Assembly (NCBI GenBank): GCA_005882895.1
Contig: VBBD01000010.1
Location: 1 to 58,735 of the forward strand
From: Candidatus Bathyarchaeota archaeon
GTDB lineage: Archaea; Thermoproteota; Bathyarchaeia; 40CM-2-53-6
Length of the DNA: 58,735 bases
Direction of reading: 5' to 3'
Position 1 is the stretch's first letter; each line of letters opens with the position of its first letter. Below, piece by piece: positions 8,762-17,935 of the stretch. The notes under the pieces are model-generated. The model did not search any database, was not told the origin of the DNA, and worked only from the letters and a program-made list of their open reading frames with translations. Made by a program: the position numbers and the translations under genes.

Positions 8762-9025
8762 TCACGCGGAAACTGGTAGAGGAAAGCCCCTGCAATCGAC
8801 TTTTCCCTTTACTCGCCGAATAAAGTTTGGACATGCAAAGCATTGCGCGAAGGAAACCGTCTTCACGAGCACCGGGCAGTCCACTGCCTCCTTCTTCATC
8901 CTAGCTAGTTGCTTACCGCCCACGACCCCCTTAAGATCCTGAATGTACTGCTTCGGAGTCGGGGGGCTCTTTTCGGGAACAGTGACTTCCACAACATATT
9001 TCGTTTGAGGAAGGTCTTCGCTCAT
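8762..9025 (-). CDS. small Cys-rich protein, putative metal-binding, upstream partner of the TrmB-like regulator
   Basis: 87 aa. The C-terminal half contains four Cys in the pattern C-x10-C-x2-C-x10-C (CPVLVKTVSFAQCFACPNF, then DCRG), consistent with a zinc or Fe-S site. The N-terminal half is hydrophilic. Its stop is 4 bp from the regulator's start. A TATA-like element (ATAATTAG on the minus strand, 9056-9064) lies about 35 bp upstream of the ATG, suggesting a near-leaderless mRNA. I do not recognise a named family. Confidence 0.7.
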   Translation of the reverse strand: MSEDLPQTKYVVEVTVPEKSPPTPKQYIQDLKGVVGGKQLARMKKEAVDCPVLVKTVSFAQCFACPNFIRRVKGKVDCRGFPLPVSA

Positions 9026-9339
9026 CTGCTTCCAATTGCAGGCTCCCCTCCAGAGTGCTAATTATCCCTTTGTTACTGGAGAACGTATAGAAGAATTCCT
9101 CCTCGGTATTCACAATGCACTGTCCGATGCGTACGTGCAATCGACCATTGGATTAGGTCTTAGGTCTATCTTTTGATGGGCCAACATACATGCATGCGTT
9201 TCAACAAAATACTTCCCCTTTCAAGAACTTCCCGCAATGCCTTTGTTGGCCCTTCCTTTCAAATTCGGAACTAGTACCAGCTCCGACGAATCAGACTCTT
9301 GAGATTCATTGGTTGATCGGAAGCGTCTTGCGCCTAACG

Positions 9340-9347
9340 TTTATATG
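9340..9347 (+). promoter_or_regulatory. TATA box for the 9380 gene
   Basis: TTTATATG lies 33 bp upstream of the TTG start at 9380, the distance expected for an archaeal TATA box driving an almost leaderless transcript. The rest of 9026-9339 shows no gene on either strand. Confidence 0.6.
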
Positions 9348-9379
9348 AAATATCTGGTAGAAATCGTTTCGAAAGACTC

Positions 9380-9745
9380 TTGGAGAGACGGCTCCTTCTA
9401 CTGCCTATCGCATGGGCTGCCTTCGGCTTAGGCGAGGTCTACGGCCTGCGGCTCCTCCTCGGCCCCATTTTGAACATAGCCCCCACGATCTCCAATGACA
9501 AGCCGATTGGAGGCTCAATCTTTCCCGTCCTCTTCTTCAATGTCGCAGCCGTACTCGTCGTGCTGGGCGTAAGTCTCTACTCTCTTGGAATTTGGAACAT
9601 AGACCTTTCTCGGAGAAAGGAGAGAGCTGACTTGGGTGCCTTGACCGTCCTGTTCGTTGGCGGCGTGTTACTGTGGTACGTGCCAGTGGCATTCTTCTTC
9701 GTCGTTGCAGCGATAATCTATCTGCTCGCCACGAATATCGAGTAG
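9380..9745 (+). CDS. small integral membrane protein opening the glycan locus
   Basis: 121 aa with three hydrophobic spans (about residues 4-35, 48-72 and 84-116) and a short basic loop SRRKERAD between the second and third, which should be cytoplasmic. No catalytic motif is seen. TTG start behind a TATA box. It ends 6 bp before a glycosyltransferase gene, so a role with that enzyme at the membrane is possible but unproven. Confidence 0.75.
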   Translation: MERRLLLLPIAWAAFGLGEVYGLRLLLGPILNIAPTISNDKPIGGSIFPVLFFNVAAVLVVLGVSLYSLGIWNIDLSRRKERADLGALTVLFVGGVLLWYVPVAFFFVVAAIIYLLATNIE

Positions 9746-9751
9746 TTCCTG

Positions 9752-10519
9752 TTGCCCGTCAACGCGACGGTGGTGGTTTGCGCCCACAATGAAGAGGCCT
9801 GCATTCGAGAAGCCCTTGAAGCTATACTAAAACAATCAACACCACCGATCCTAATCATACTCGTCGCAGACAGATGCACCGATCGGACTGTCCAAATTTC
9901 AAGAGCACTTCTCCCGAAGGGCTCGATCCTACTCGAGAAAGGACGATCCCTATGGAAGAACAGTTACGCAGAAAACCTAGAGATCGGGAGGCGCAACGCA
10001 ATCGGCGAACTTCTCGCCATAATCGACGCGGACATTTTGGTCCCTCCTCGCTTTCTGGAAAGATTGTCCGCTTTCTATGACGGTTGGGCATCGGTGTCTG
10101 CACTAGTCAGGACCGACCCTCGACGAGGATGGTTGAACAAGCTTGTATCTTTCTGGGAGAGAAGCTACGTGCTTACACCCATGGGGAAAGAGGCCCGAGG
10201 AGGAGCAAGAATCGTTTCCCTCAAAGCGCTAGGAGATATCGGGGGTTTCCAAGACGTCATGGCGCCGGATACGGATCTTGACATCAGGCTCAGACAACGC
10301 GGCCTGAGAGTAAGAATCGACCCGGGGCTCGTAGCCTTGCACCTGCGCAGGATGAGCTTGGCCAGATCCATCCCTTACCAGATTAAGGCGGGCAGGGCGC
10401 GCCGAGAGCTAGGAGTCTCGAGTCGGCGGACCCTCGCACACTCAATCGTTCGTGTGAGGCCATTCGTCTTATACGGTTACTTGCGGGAGAGCTTGAGAGA
10501 TCGGGTTCGCGGGGATTGA
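9752..10519 (+). CDS. family 2 glycosyltransferase
   Basis: 255 aa, GT-A fold. It opens with ATVVVCAHNEEACIREALEAI, then VADRCTDRTVQI, the DxD-like metal motif IIDADILVPP near residue 92, and APDTDLDIRLRQRG corresponding to the acceptor-side ED motif. No C-terminal membrane span is evident, so it probably acts at the cytoplasmic face on a lipid-linked acceptor. It follows the small membrane protein by 6 bp. Confidence 0.9.
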   Translation: MPVNATVVVCAHNEEACIREALEAILKQSTPPILIILVADRCTDRTVQISRALLPKGSILLEKGRSLWKNSYAENLEIGRRNAIGELLAIIDADILVPPRFLERLSAFYDGWASVSALVRTDPRRGWLNKLVSFWERSYVLTPMGKEARGGARIVSLKALGDIGGFQDVMAPDTDLDIRLRQRGLRVRIDPGLVALHLRRMSLARSIPYQIKAGRARRELGVSSRRTLAHSIVRVRPFVLYGYLRESLRDRVRGD

Positions 10520-10650
10520 GCGCACGAAGGGCACAAGCGTGAGGAGAATCTGATTACGTTACTCATATCTGAAGATAAGGCGCAGGTTCTCCTTCTCGCA
10601 AAACTCTCTTTGTGTCAGGGGAACGATCGCTCTGGGAGCATGCATCCACC

Positions 10651-11574
10651 TTGAAACGCCTTATAGTGACAGGAGGAGCGGGATTCCTCGGAGGTCACCT
10701 CGTTCGAGCTCTTCTGCGGACAGGCGCGACGGTTACAGTGGTGGACAAGGTTCAGAGGCCACGAACTCTTCCTGTTTCTCGAAGGTTTGTCTATAGGCGA
10801 ATGGACGTTGCTGGGATCAATGCATTAGCCTCGGAGTCCTTGCCAAACACAAGAATCGTTCATCTGGCAGCAAAGACCTCCGTGCAGGAATCGGTGCGAC
10901 ACCCGTCGTCAACGGTTAGGTCAAACATAGCAACGACCTGCGCCGCCCTCGACTTTGCGCGCAGGATGGACAGTGAGCGTTTCTTGTTCGCGTCAACCGC
11001 GGCTGTTTACGGTGACCTCGTCAGTAGTTGCAGAGAAGATGACACTCCATCCCCCAGTTCCCCCTACGCAGTTTCGAAACTTGCGTCAGAACACTACTGC
11101 AAGGTATACACGAAACTATACGGGATTCCAACCGTGATTCTCCGATACTTCAACATCTATGGACCAGGACAATCAGCCGCATACGCCGGAGTAATAACGC
11201 GATTCGTCCGAGAAGCTCTTCATCAAAGTCCCCCGGTCATCTTTGGCGACGGACAGCAAACGAGGGATTTTGTCTTCATTAATGATGTTGTAGACGCCAC
11301 CCTCTCATCTCTGGACAAATCCCTACCTAGGGCAGCTATCATCAACATAGCAACGGGAAGAGCCACCAGCATCACATCACTCTCTAAGATGATACTGGAC
11401 ATTCTCCAGCTGCATAATCTTCACCCGATTCATGCGTCTCCTAGGGCAGGAGATGTAAGGCATAGCAGGGCTGACATCTCCCTTGCGCGCAAGATGCTTA
11501 ACTTCCGCCCCAAGTACGATCTGAACAAGGGATTGCGTGCAACGACTGACTGGTTCAGAGCAAAGGAGAAGTAA
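10651..11574 (+). CDS. NAD-dependent nucleotide-sugar epimerase/dehydratase (extended SDR, GalE-like)
   Basis: 307 aa from the TTG at 10651, which places the Rossmann motif VTGGAGFLGGHLV at the N-terminus; the open frame extends upstream to 10612 without useful sequence. The extended-SDR pattern is complete: VHLAAKTSVQESV, the catalytic Ser region LFASTAAVYGD, and YAVSKLASEHY with the YxxxK pair, then RYFNIYGPGQ. Such enzymes epimerise or dehydrate UDP- or dTDP-sugars; UDP-glucose 4-epimerase is the nearest general match. It supplies sugar donors for the surrounding glycosyltransferases. Confidence 0.9.
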   Translation: MKRLIVTGGAGFLGGHLVRALLRTGATVTVVDKVQRPRTLPVSRRFVYRRMDVAGINALASESLPNTRIVHLAAKTSVQESVRHPSSTVRSNIATTCAALDFARRMDSERFLFASTAAVYGDLVSSCREDDTPSPSSPYAVSKLASEHYCKVYTKLYGIPTVILRYFNIYGPGQSAAYAGVITRFVREALHQSPPVIFGDGQQTRDFVFINDVVDATLSSLDKSLPRAAIINIATGRATSITSLSKMILDILQLHNLHPIHASPRAGDVRHSRADISLARKMLNFRPKYDLNKGLRATTDWFRAKEK

Positions 11575-11725
11575 TAATGAGATTCAGTCTGGTTTGCTAG
11601 ATGTTTGGGACGCGCGTCGTGATGGTACCAGCAGCCGCATACCCTGCATATCCTCTTCCGCTCCTGGACGAGTCAGACCAAGGACGAAGCCACCTTCCAT
11701 CATCCGTAGCCAGTGATTCTCCCAA

Positions 11726-12430
11726 GTGAAAACGCCAAGAACCGCAGTGATTCTTTCGGGTGGCGAGGGCGTTCGATTGAGACCTATCACACACGACATT
11801 CCCAAAGGCCTGGTCAGAGTCGGAGAGAAACCTCTGCTTGAATGGGTTATCGAGTGGCTGAGAGAAAATGGCGTCTCGGATCTTGTAATTGGAGTAGCCT
11901 ACTTGAAGGAGAAGATAATGCACTATTTCGGAGATGGGAAGAGATTCGGGGTAGATATCCGCTACAGCGTCCACACAGTTAAAGGCGGAACAGCTGAGGG
12001 GCTACGCCTTGCGATAACCAGATTTGTAGATGAGCCCTCGTTCTTTGCTCTCAATGGCGACCAGATAACAGATCTGAACTTGAAATCAATGTACAAAGAT
12101 CATCAGAAGAGCGGGGCAATTGCATCAATAGCAGTGGTTCATCCACGGCTACCTTTTGGGTTGGTCGAGGTGGACTCGAAAGGATTTTGCAAGGGTTTTA
12201 GGGAAAAACCAGTCTTGGAACATGTGTTCTCATCGATAGGCATCTACTCGTTTGACCATCGGGTGATCGAGATGCTTCCAAGACGCGGCGATGTGGAACG
12301 GACCACATTCCCCAAGCTGGCAAACATGAATAAGCTAAAAGCCTTCAAACACGCTGGATCTTTCATCACTGTGAACTCGTTGAGGGAACTAGAGGCGGCA
12401 GAAGAAATTTTCAGGAAGGGGCATCAATGA
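11726..12430 (+). CDS. sugar-1-phosphate nucleotidyltransferase (NDP-sugar pyrophosphorylase)
   Basis: 234 aa, catalytic domain only, without a beta-helix tail. It begins TAVILSGGEGVRLRPITHD with the pyrophosphorylase signature, then PKGLVRVGEKPLLEW and FFALNGDQITDLN with the metal Asp. The GTG at 11726 is the start. The stop overlaps the next gene's ATG by 4 bp (ATGA), so it is coupled to a GDP-mannose-4,6-dehydratase-like enzyme, and the pair probably makes one activated deoxy sugar. The 150 bp before it hold no convincing gene. Confidence 0.88.
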   Translation: MKTPRTAVILSGGEGVRLRPITHDIPKGLVRVGEKPLLEWVIEWLRENGVSDLVIGVAYLKEKIMHYFGDGKRFGVDIRYSVHTVKGGTAEGLRLAITRFVDEPSFFALNGDQITDLNLKSMYKDHQKSGAIASIAVVHPRLPFGLVEVDSKGFCKGFREKPVLEHVFSSIGIYSFDHRVIEMLPRRGDVERTTFPKLANMNKLKAFKHAGSFITVNSLRELEAAEEIFRKGHQ

Positions 12431-13380
12431 ACGCGTTAGTAACCGGGATAACGGGCTTCATAGGATCCAGGGTAGCCTCTCGCCTCGTAGACGAGGGCTA
12501 CAATGTCCACGGCCTCGTCAGACACTCCTCAGAAAGAGATCTGAGCCGAATTAGCAAAATCATGCCGCAAGTACATCTCATCGAGGGCGATCTTGGGACT
12601 TTCCACTCGACCCTATCGGCGGTCGATGCGGCCGAGCCGAACATTGTCTTCCACTTGGGAGCTTTGACACCCGTCAGGCTGTCGTTCGACGATCCGTATC
12701 CGTATGTCTCAACTAATTTCGAGGGGACCCTGAATCTCGTTCATGCTATCCTGAAAGAGGCTCCAAACGCGCGCCTAATCGCAGCTTCCACCGCGGAAGT
12801 CTACGGATGGCAAGAAGGCAATAGGCCCATACGCGAGAATGCGGTCTTGCATCCAGCTTCGCCCTACGCGGTTACTAAAGCGGCGGCGGATGAATATGTA
12901 CAGATGGCTGATCGGGTCTACCACCTCCAAGGAACGGTTTTACGCCCGATCAACAGCTACGGGCGATTGGGTGAGAAGGGCTTCTTCATCGAATATCTTG
13001 TTTCCAAGATGCTAGCGGGGGACCAATGTTATGTTGGTGCTCCCGATTCCGTGAGAGATTACATGTTTGCGGACGACCACGTGAATGCGTACATGCTGAC
13101 GGCGCGGTCCTCCCAGGCCGTCGGACAAGTGTACAACGTGTCTCCCGGCAATCCGATCACCAATTCAGAGGTGACAAAAATGCTCGCCAAAATGACCGAC
13201 TTCAAAGGGAGAATTGCATTTGGGTCATATCCACCCGGATACCCACAAAGACCCAAGATGCAAGATCCACAATACCTTGTACTGGACAACTCGAAGATCA
13301 CCAAGGAGCTCGGATGGAAACCCACGGTTGGTCTCGAAGAAGGATTGGCCCGAACAATCCAGGCATGGAAAAACAACTAG
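12427..13380 (+). CDS. nucleotide-sugar 4,6-dehydratase-like extended SDR (GMD/RmlB-like)
   Basis: 317 aa. It has an N-terminal GITGFIGSRVASRL Rossmann motif, VFHLGALTPVRLSF, AASTAEVYGW with the catalytic Ser/Thr, and YAVTKAAADEYV with the YxxxK pair. A Thr-Ala-Glu triad (STAEVYG) is the dehydratase signature, rather than STAAVYG of epimerases, so a 4,6-dehydratase making a 4-keto-6-deoxy sugar is more likely. It overlaps the upstream nucleotidyltransferase by 4 bp. Confidence 0.88.
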   Translation: MNALVTGITGFIGSRVASRLVDEGYNVHGLVRHSSERDLSRISKIMPQVHLIEGDLGTFHSTLSAVDAAEPNIVFHLGALTPVRLSFDDPYPYVSTNFEGTLNLVHAILKEAPNARLIAASTAEVYGWQEGNRPIRENAVLHPASPYAVTKAAADEYVQMADRVYHLQGTVLRPINSYGRLGEKGFFIEYLVSKMLAGDQCYVGAPDSVRDYMFADDHVNAYMLTARSSQAVGQVYNVSPGNPITNSEVTKMLAKMTDFKGRIAFGSYPPGYPQRPKMQDPQYLVLDNSKITKELGWKPTVGLEEGLARTIQAWKNN

Positions 13381-13394
13381 CGACCAAGAGATAA

Positions 13395-14507
13395 TCAACC
13401 GACGCTCTTCTCCAGAGTTTCCAAGATCTTTGACTCGAAGGCGTCCGAACTGAACTGAGTTGCCCGTTCCAAGGCTCTTTTCGAGAACTCCACTCTGAGA
13501 CGATCATGGGCAAAGAGGTTGGCAATGTGGGAGATTGCCTCGTCGGTATTTTTCCACGTAAACCCCACATCACGCGTCACTATCTCAGGAGGACCTCCGC
13601 TTTCGTGGACGACTGGTACACAGCCAGCTGCCATCGCTTCGACAATGGCTATGCCAAATTGCTCATTCCGAGCGCAATGAACGTACACTTTGCCGCGTCT
13701 CAAAACGTCCTTTGCCCTTCTCAGAGGCGATAGGATGAAGGAAACGTTGCCTGAGGCCTTCTTTTTCAGCGAGTTGTAATATTGGAGATTCTTGTCATCG
13801 ACTGTCCCTATTATGGCGAATCTGAAAGATGGTGAGCCACTCGCAATCTCCAGGAAATCATGCAGTCTTTTTTCGGGTACGATTCGGCCAATTGTGATTA
13901 CAAGGTTCTCCTTGCTGTCTTCGCCGGAGGACTTGTACTGTTCTATGGGGCAGGGCGGATAAAGCGTGGTGGACTCTCGCCCCCATACCTTCCTGATGAA
14001 CCTGCCCGTATAGTCAGAGACGCTGAGGAAGTCGTTGACGTGTCGAACCCGTTCGTGATAGAATGATCTTGCGGGCGAATAATACAGGTTCCACCAGAGA
14101 GATGACTGGCCTTCATGCATATGTGCGAAATAATCCGGGAAGTAGCAATATTGTATCGTCCGAGTGTTAGTTGAGGGCACATACCCAACGTCCTGTGTAC
14201 TCAAGATCAGATCAAAATCTCGGTGTTCTCTGAGAATTCTTCGCGTCTCTTTCTGAAAGTAGTATAGCTGTTGGTAAAGAAGCAACCCTCTGGGTACCAA
14301 TGGATTGAAGGCTGGAAAGCTGAGCCTGTCGACCTTATCGAGTACGCCTTGACAGCCAAGAAAATCCTCCAGCTTAGCTACATCGAACCGTTCCGAAATG
14401 AGTGAACCTTGATGACCGTTTTCTACAATGGCTCTAAGAGAATGAATGGCCACTTGTTCAGCCCCGCCCAAGACGCTGAGTCTAGGATGAACGACGAGTA
14501 TCTTCAA
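13395..14507 (-). CDS. family 4 glycosyltransferase
   Basis: 370 aa, GT-B fold. The N-terminal domain begins ILVVHPRLSVLGGAEQVAIHSL, typical of GT4. The C-terminal domain has VITIGRIVPEKRLHDFLE and the donor-site block EQFGIAIVEAMAAGCVPVVHESGGPPE with the E-x7-E motif. It is convergent with the dehydratase gene (14 bp apart). Its product is related in domain plan to the divergent GT at 14711, and the N-terminal regions resemble each other. Confidence 0.9.
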   Translation of the reverse strand: MKILVVHPRLSVLGGAEQVAIHSLRAIVENGHQGSLISERFDVAKLEDFLGCQGVLDKVDRLSFPAFNPLVPRGLLLYQQLYYFQKETRRILREHRDFDLILSTQDVGYVPSTNTRTIQYCYFPDYFAHMHEGQSSLWWNLYYSPARSFYHERVRHVNDFLSVSDYTGRFIRKVWGRESTTLYPPCPIEQYKSSGEDSKENLVITIGRIVPEKRLHDFLEIASGSPSFRFAIIGTVDDKNLQYYNSLKKKASGNVSFILSPLRRAKDVLRRGKVYVHCARNEQFGIAIVEAMAAGCVPVVHESGGPPEIVTRDVGFTWKNTDEAISHIANLFAHDRLRVEFSKRALERATQFSSDAFESKILETLEKSVG

Positions 14508-14734
14508 TCCTCAAACCCCATTGAGAGTAGGTCACCTCCCGCGCTGGCAAGGATGAAAAATCCAGACCTGACCACATAATCATCAGGCGGGAAGACATCG
14601 CATACGAGAATCCTTTTGAACTCGCCCTCCCCCGCAAAGGGCTCGCCTGGACAGCCTTTGCAATTCTTTGCGAAACGATCAGCGAGCACATTGAGGTGAG
14701 TTCTAGGGAAATGAAAGAGGTGTTGATAATTCAC
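14504..14734 (-). CDS. uncertain short ORF just upstream of the GT4 gene
   Basis: A 76-codon frame that ends with the ATGA overlap typical of coupled genes at the GT4 start. Its C-terminal part (FKRILVCDVFPPDDYVVRSG) looks protein-like with Cys and Pro placed between strands. The proposed start at 14734 would run antisense into the 14711 gene, so only the 3' part may be genuine. It could be the tail of a decayed gene. No family recognised; otherwise the 14508-14710 stretch holds nothing. Confidence 0.25.
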   Translation of the reverse strand: MNYQHLFHFPRTHLNVLADRFAKNCKGCPGEPFAGEGEFKRILVCDVFPPDDYVVRSGFFILASAGGDLLSMGFED

Positions 14735-15862
14735 TGCAAACTATCGGTCTACGCAGGAGGAGAATATCTTTGTTTCTGTGCTTGCAAGGTTTTGCAAGAT
14801 CGCGGATATCACATCAATTTACTCTCGGATGTTTTCGAACCGTCGAAAGCAGAAGCACTTTACGGAATGGGAACCGTGCTGTCAAAGTGCACCCACATTC
14901 CATTGCCCAGACCTGCGACCGCATCGCACCGTAGCCTCCTAGTTCTCGAGCAGCTAATTTACACAATTAGGCTTGCAAGATTCGCCACCGCGTTAAGTAA
15001 AGGAGACTTCGATTTCGTCTTGAATACACAATCTTCGGTATTCTCGTTTCATGGAAAGAGGTTGTACCATTTTGTCTACGAGCTGACGGACTTGTTTTCC
15101 TATCCGGTTCCAGTTGCGAAGGATGCAATACCGAGAGGAGGCCGTGGAAAGAGAATCTACTTCTCTGTGCTCAAGATCCTTTACGCGGCTTTGGCCCAGC
15201 AACCACGGCCAACGTCTTTTTTCGTTACGGGTCATGGTGTCCTTAGGAGTCTAAGAACGCTCGGCTTTACCAACTCATCCTTCGTTTATCCTCCATCTCG
15301 TGTGTTCAAGCCTGGGATACCGAAGAAACCGGAGATCGTTCAGGCTTGTAGAATTGCACCCGAGAAGAGGCTTGAGTTCATGTTCGATGCTGCTAGGAGA
15401 CTTCCCCAGTACAAGTTTTGTCTGGTGGGTCGAGACTCCGAGGTCAATAGATTATTGAACCCAGGTTATGCTCAAAGGGTTTTGGCCAACTTACCTCCCA
15501 ATGTAACCTACATTCAATCATCGATTCGAGAGAGGCCTGAACTACTGACGTATAGCCAGGTCTATTTCCACACCGGCCTTGAAAAGGGAATGCTCTTGGT
15601 TCTTATGGAGGCTATGTCCGCTGGTTGTATCCTAGTTGTTCCCGAGCATAGTGTCGCCGGAGAAATTGTGAGGGCATCTCAGATTGGATACACGTACCGA
15701 ACCATAGAGCAGGCGGCGGATAAACTGAGAATTGCGATGGACAAACCTCAATGGAATCCCTCCGAGATTTCACTATGCGCAAGACAGTTTGGGCCGGAAG
15801 CTTTCGAGACTCTGATCAGGAGTCTTGGAGAAGATCAAGTGGGTCCTAGTGATGGCTCTTAG
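14711..15862 (+). CDS. family 4 glycosyltransferase
   Basis: 383 aa from the ATG at 14711 (VLIIHCKLSVYAGGEYLCF); an in-frame GTG at 14696 is less likely. C-terminal GT-B landmarks are VQACRIAPEKRLEFMFDAA and EKGMLLVLMEAMSAGCILVVPEHSVAGE with the E-x7-E donor motif. It is divergently placed from the preceding GT4 gene. It likely transfers a nucleotide sugar onto a growing surface glycan. The middle of the protein has several Cys and a long loop that are not conserved in the family. Confidence 0.88.
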   Translation: MKEVLIIHCKLSVYAGGEYLCFCACKVLQDRGYHINLLSDVFEPSKAEALYGMGTVLSKCTHIPLPRPATASHRSLLVLEQLIYTIRLARFATALSKGDFDFVLNTQSSVFSFHGKRLYHFVYELTDLFSYPVPVAKDAIPRGGRGKRIYFSVLKILYAALAQQPRPTSFFVTGHGVLRSLRTLGFTNSSFVYPPSRVFKPGIPKKPEIVQACRIAPEKRLEFMFDAARRLPQYKFCLVGRDSEVNRLLNPGYAQRVLANLPPNVTYIQSSIRERPELLTYSQVYFHTGLEKGMLLVLMEAMSAGCILVVPEHSVAGEIVRASQIGYTYRTIEQAADKLRIAMDKPQWNPSEISLCARQFGPEAFETLIRSLGEDQVGPSDGS

Positions 15863-15943
15863 GAGCTGCACTGTGACGCGTGGGGTCTTTTTTTCGAAGA
15901 GGACGTCGAAGGTCACGTGCGACTGGCGATATGCTGAACAAAC

Positions 15944-16759
15944 CTACCAGACCCCGTCGACCATCGCCTTGAAATTGCTGAACGCATAGAGCAAGTCTCT
16001 GTTTTTCAGGCCCGCAATTGTTGCTTTTACTTTCCCTAGATACCAACTTACAAGAACGCGTTTAGGATAATATTTGCGAAGGATATACGGAAGATATCGT
16101 CTTGATTCAGCGATCCATTTGTTGTGCCCTGAACCATGTCGCTCGTGATAGACAATGCTGGTTGGGCAGTAAGCGACACGCCAACCGTTTTTTCTGGCGC
16201 GATGGCAGTATTCTACATCCTCGAAGTAAAGAAAGAATCTTTCGTCTAGCAACCCGATTTTTTCGACTAGGGCCCTTCTGATGAGGGCACAGCCAAAGCT
16301 GCTTGACACCAACTCGATAGCGTTGTCGTACTGCCCGTGATCGGGTTCTCCTTCACCCCGATTGCCAATCGCATAGGGCCACTTGCTATAATCGTGTCCT
16401 GCGCTATCGATGATATTATTGAGTCTTACAAGCTTCGGGACGACAATTCCTATTTTTTGATCGCTTTCAGCGGTTTTCCTTAGATTGTCAGTCCAGCCTG
16501 CCGTGACTCTGCTATCTGGGTTGAGTAGAATTATGTATCTGCCTTTTGACTCTCGAATTAATTTGTTGGTGGCTTTTGCATAGCCGAGGTTCTGAAGGTC
16601 GTTGCTGTGCTCCAGATACTCGTAGTTTTCCGTGTATTTTCGAAGGCTCTCTAAGAGACTGGCTCTGTACTTGTTGCTCTTGTAGTGGACGGTTAGAATG
16701 CTGAATTCAATGCCATTATCGGCATGAGTATCCGACGTGGGGGGAGTGGAAATTATCAT
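15944..16759 (-). CDS. family 2 glycosyltransferase (rhamnosyltransferase-like)
   Basis: 271 aa. FSILTVHYKSNKYRASLLESL opens the GT-A domain; NLGYAKATNKLIRESKGRYI and LLNPDSRV (the DxD equivalent) are typical of dTDP-rhamnosyltransferases. FFLYFEDVEYCHRARKNGWRV carries the ED-x-E acceptor block and YHERHGS follows. It probably adds deoxyhexose residues, in keeping with the 4,6-dehydratase in the same locus. Confidence 0.9.
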   Translation of the reverse strand: MIISTPPTSDTHADNGIEFSILTVHYKSNKYRASLLESLRKYTENYEYLEHSNDLQNLGYAKATNKLIRESKGRYIILLNPDSRVTAGWTDNLRKTAESDQKIGIVVPKLVRLNNIIDSAGHDYSKWPYAIGNRGEGEPDHGQYDNAIELVSSSFGCALIRRALVEKIGLLDERFFLYFEDVEYCHRARKNGWRVAYCPTSIVYHERHGSGHNKWIAESRRYLPYILRKYYPKRVLVSWYLGKVKATIAGLKNRDLLYAFSNFKAMVDGVW

Positions 16760-17022
16760 GCAAGGGGCCTTACCGGGGGATGATTCAACTGGCCAATGTC
16801 CAATGAGTTTCCTGAGATGTGCATTCCTTAGCGAAGCGCAGGGCTCTGATAGTTATTCTTTCATAGATTACGAGTTATCCCTGCTCGATGAAATCATATG
16901 TTTAATATGTCGAGGAAGATTTCATGAAACAAACTAGACTTAGTGGAAGTGCATGGTTTTCCGTTCAGCATTGAAGGAGTTGCTCGGACCATGCAAATCG
17001 CTTCTATCGAGAAGTCAGTAAG

Positions 17023-17682
17023 ATGACGTTCGAGATCCTCGCTATTGTTGCTATCATAGCAGCCCGAACGTTATGGGTAGGGGTGCACCCTATTCCTCAT
17101 GACATAGAACCTGCTATCATGCCTGGATTGAAGAACATTCGGAGGGTCCTTCACAGACAAACAATAGTTAGCGGCAGAGCACCCTACGGCATCATCTGGT
17201 ACGCGATTAATCTTCCAATCGCGAGAGCCGCGAAGTTCAACGGAAGGTACTGGATTCTCTATCTGGGGCTGATCGACAGCATCCTTCTCTGGCTCAGCTT
17301 GACCATGGGCTGGTTGGGGTTCCTTGCATATGCATTCATAGGAACATTTCAGCTGCTCCGAGCTCCATGGAACACAGGCATAAACTGGCTTATCGTGCTC
17401 GGGTTAGTTTCCCCGTGGTTCCTAGTAATCGCGCCGATTGCGAAATTGCCAGTAGGGCTTCCTCTCCATGCTTTCGGAGACACTGGGCGCGCGTTCTTCT
17501 TCAGACACAACTTTGTTTACTACGGACTTCTAGGGACCCTTTGGCTAATCGTATTCTTCAACCTCTTCTTACCAGCGATTCGCGACGCGTCAATACTAAT
17601 TCAGGGTTTTGGCTGGGGGCTCCTCTTGGGTTATCTCTTCATTCGACGAGGCCGAAATACTTCGCCGACATTTCTTTCGTGA
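17023..17682 (+). CDS. polytopic membrane protein of unknown function in the glycan locus
   Basis: 219 aa with about six hydrophobic segments and an N-terminal signal-anchor-like helix. Two basic cytoplasmic stretches (KNIRRVLHRQ and the C-terminal FIRRGRN) support a Nin orientation by the positive-inside rule. It contains many Trp and Pro residues in loops (ARTLWVGVHPIPHDIEPA), reminiscent of GT-C or polymerase fragments, but no motif is decisive and it is too short for those families. The flanks 16760-17022 and 17683-17935 show no convincing gene. Confidence 0.65.
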   Translation: MTFEILAIVAIIAARTLWVGVHPIPHDIEPAIMPGLKNIRRVLHRQTIVSGRAPYGIIWYAINLPIARAAKFNGRYWILYLGLIDSILLWLSLTMGWLGFLAYAFIGTFQLLRAPWNTGINWLIVLGLVSPWFLVIAPIAKLPVGLPLHAFGDTGRAFFFRHNFVYYGLLGTLWLIVFFNLFLPAIRDASILIQGFGWGLLLGYLFIRRGRNTSPTFLS

Positions 17683-17935
17683 TTCGCTGCAAAGATGAGA
17701 GGTTCAGTTTTCTAGATTTTCGCGGAGGTCTAGTATTTCCGTCTACAAAGCAAGATTCGGGATTGTCTGAATTTCCCCTAGCTGCCTTCGATATCAGTCC
17801 GAACAAGATTCTCGTGCTATGGGGCCAGGCTCGGGAGTGAATTTGTAACCGAAATCGGCAACTGATAACTATCGCATTTCAAGATTCCCGAACCTCCACT
17901 CCGACCTGTTGGTCCGGAAACGTGGTCGGACCAGA

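Noticed and set aside
11600-11728. Pro/Ala-rich short ORF before the nucleotidyltransferase
   Set aside because: Composition not convincing and no start signal.
16758-16937. 60-codon ORF between glycosyltransferase and membrane protein genes
   Set aside because: No ribosome site, no domain pattern; overlaps the start of the minus-strand glycosyltransferase.
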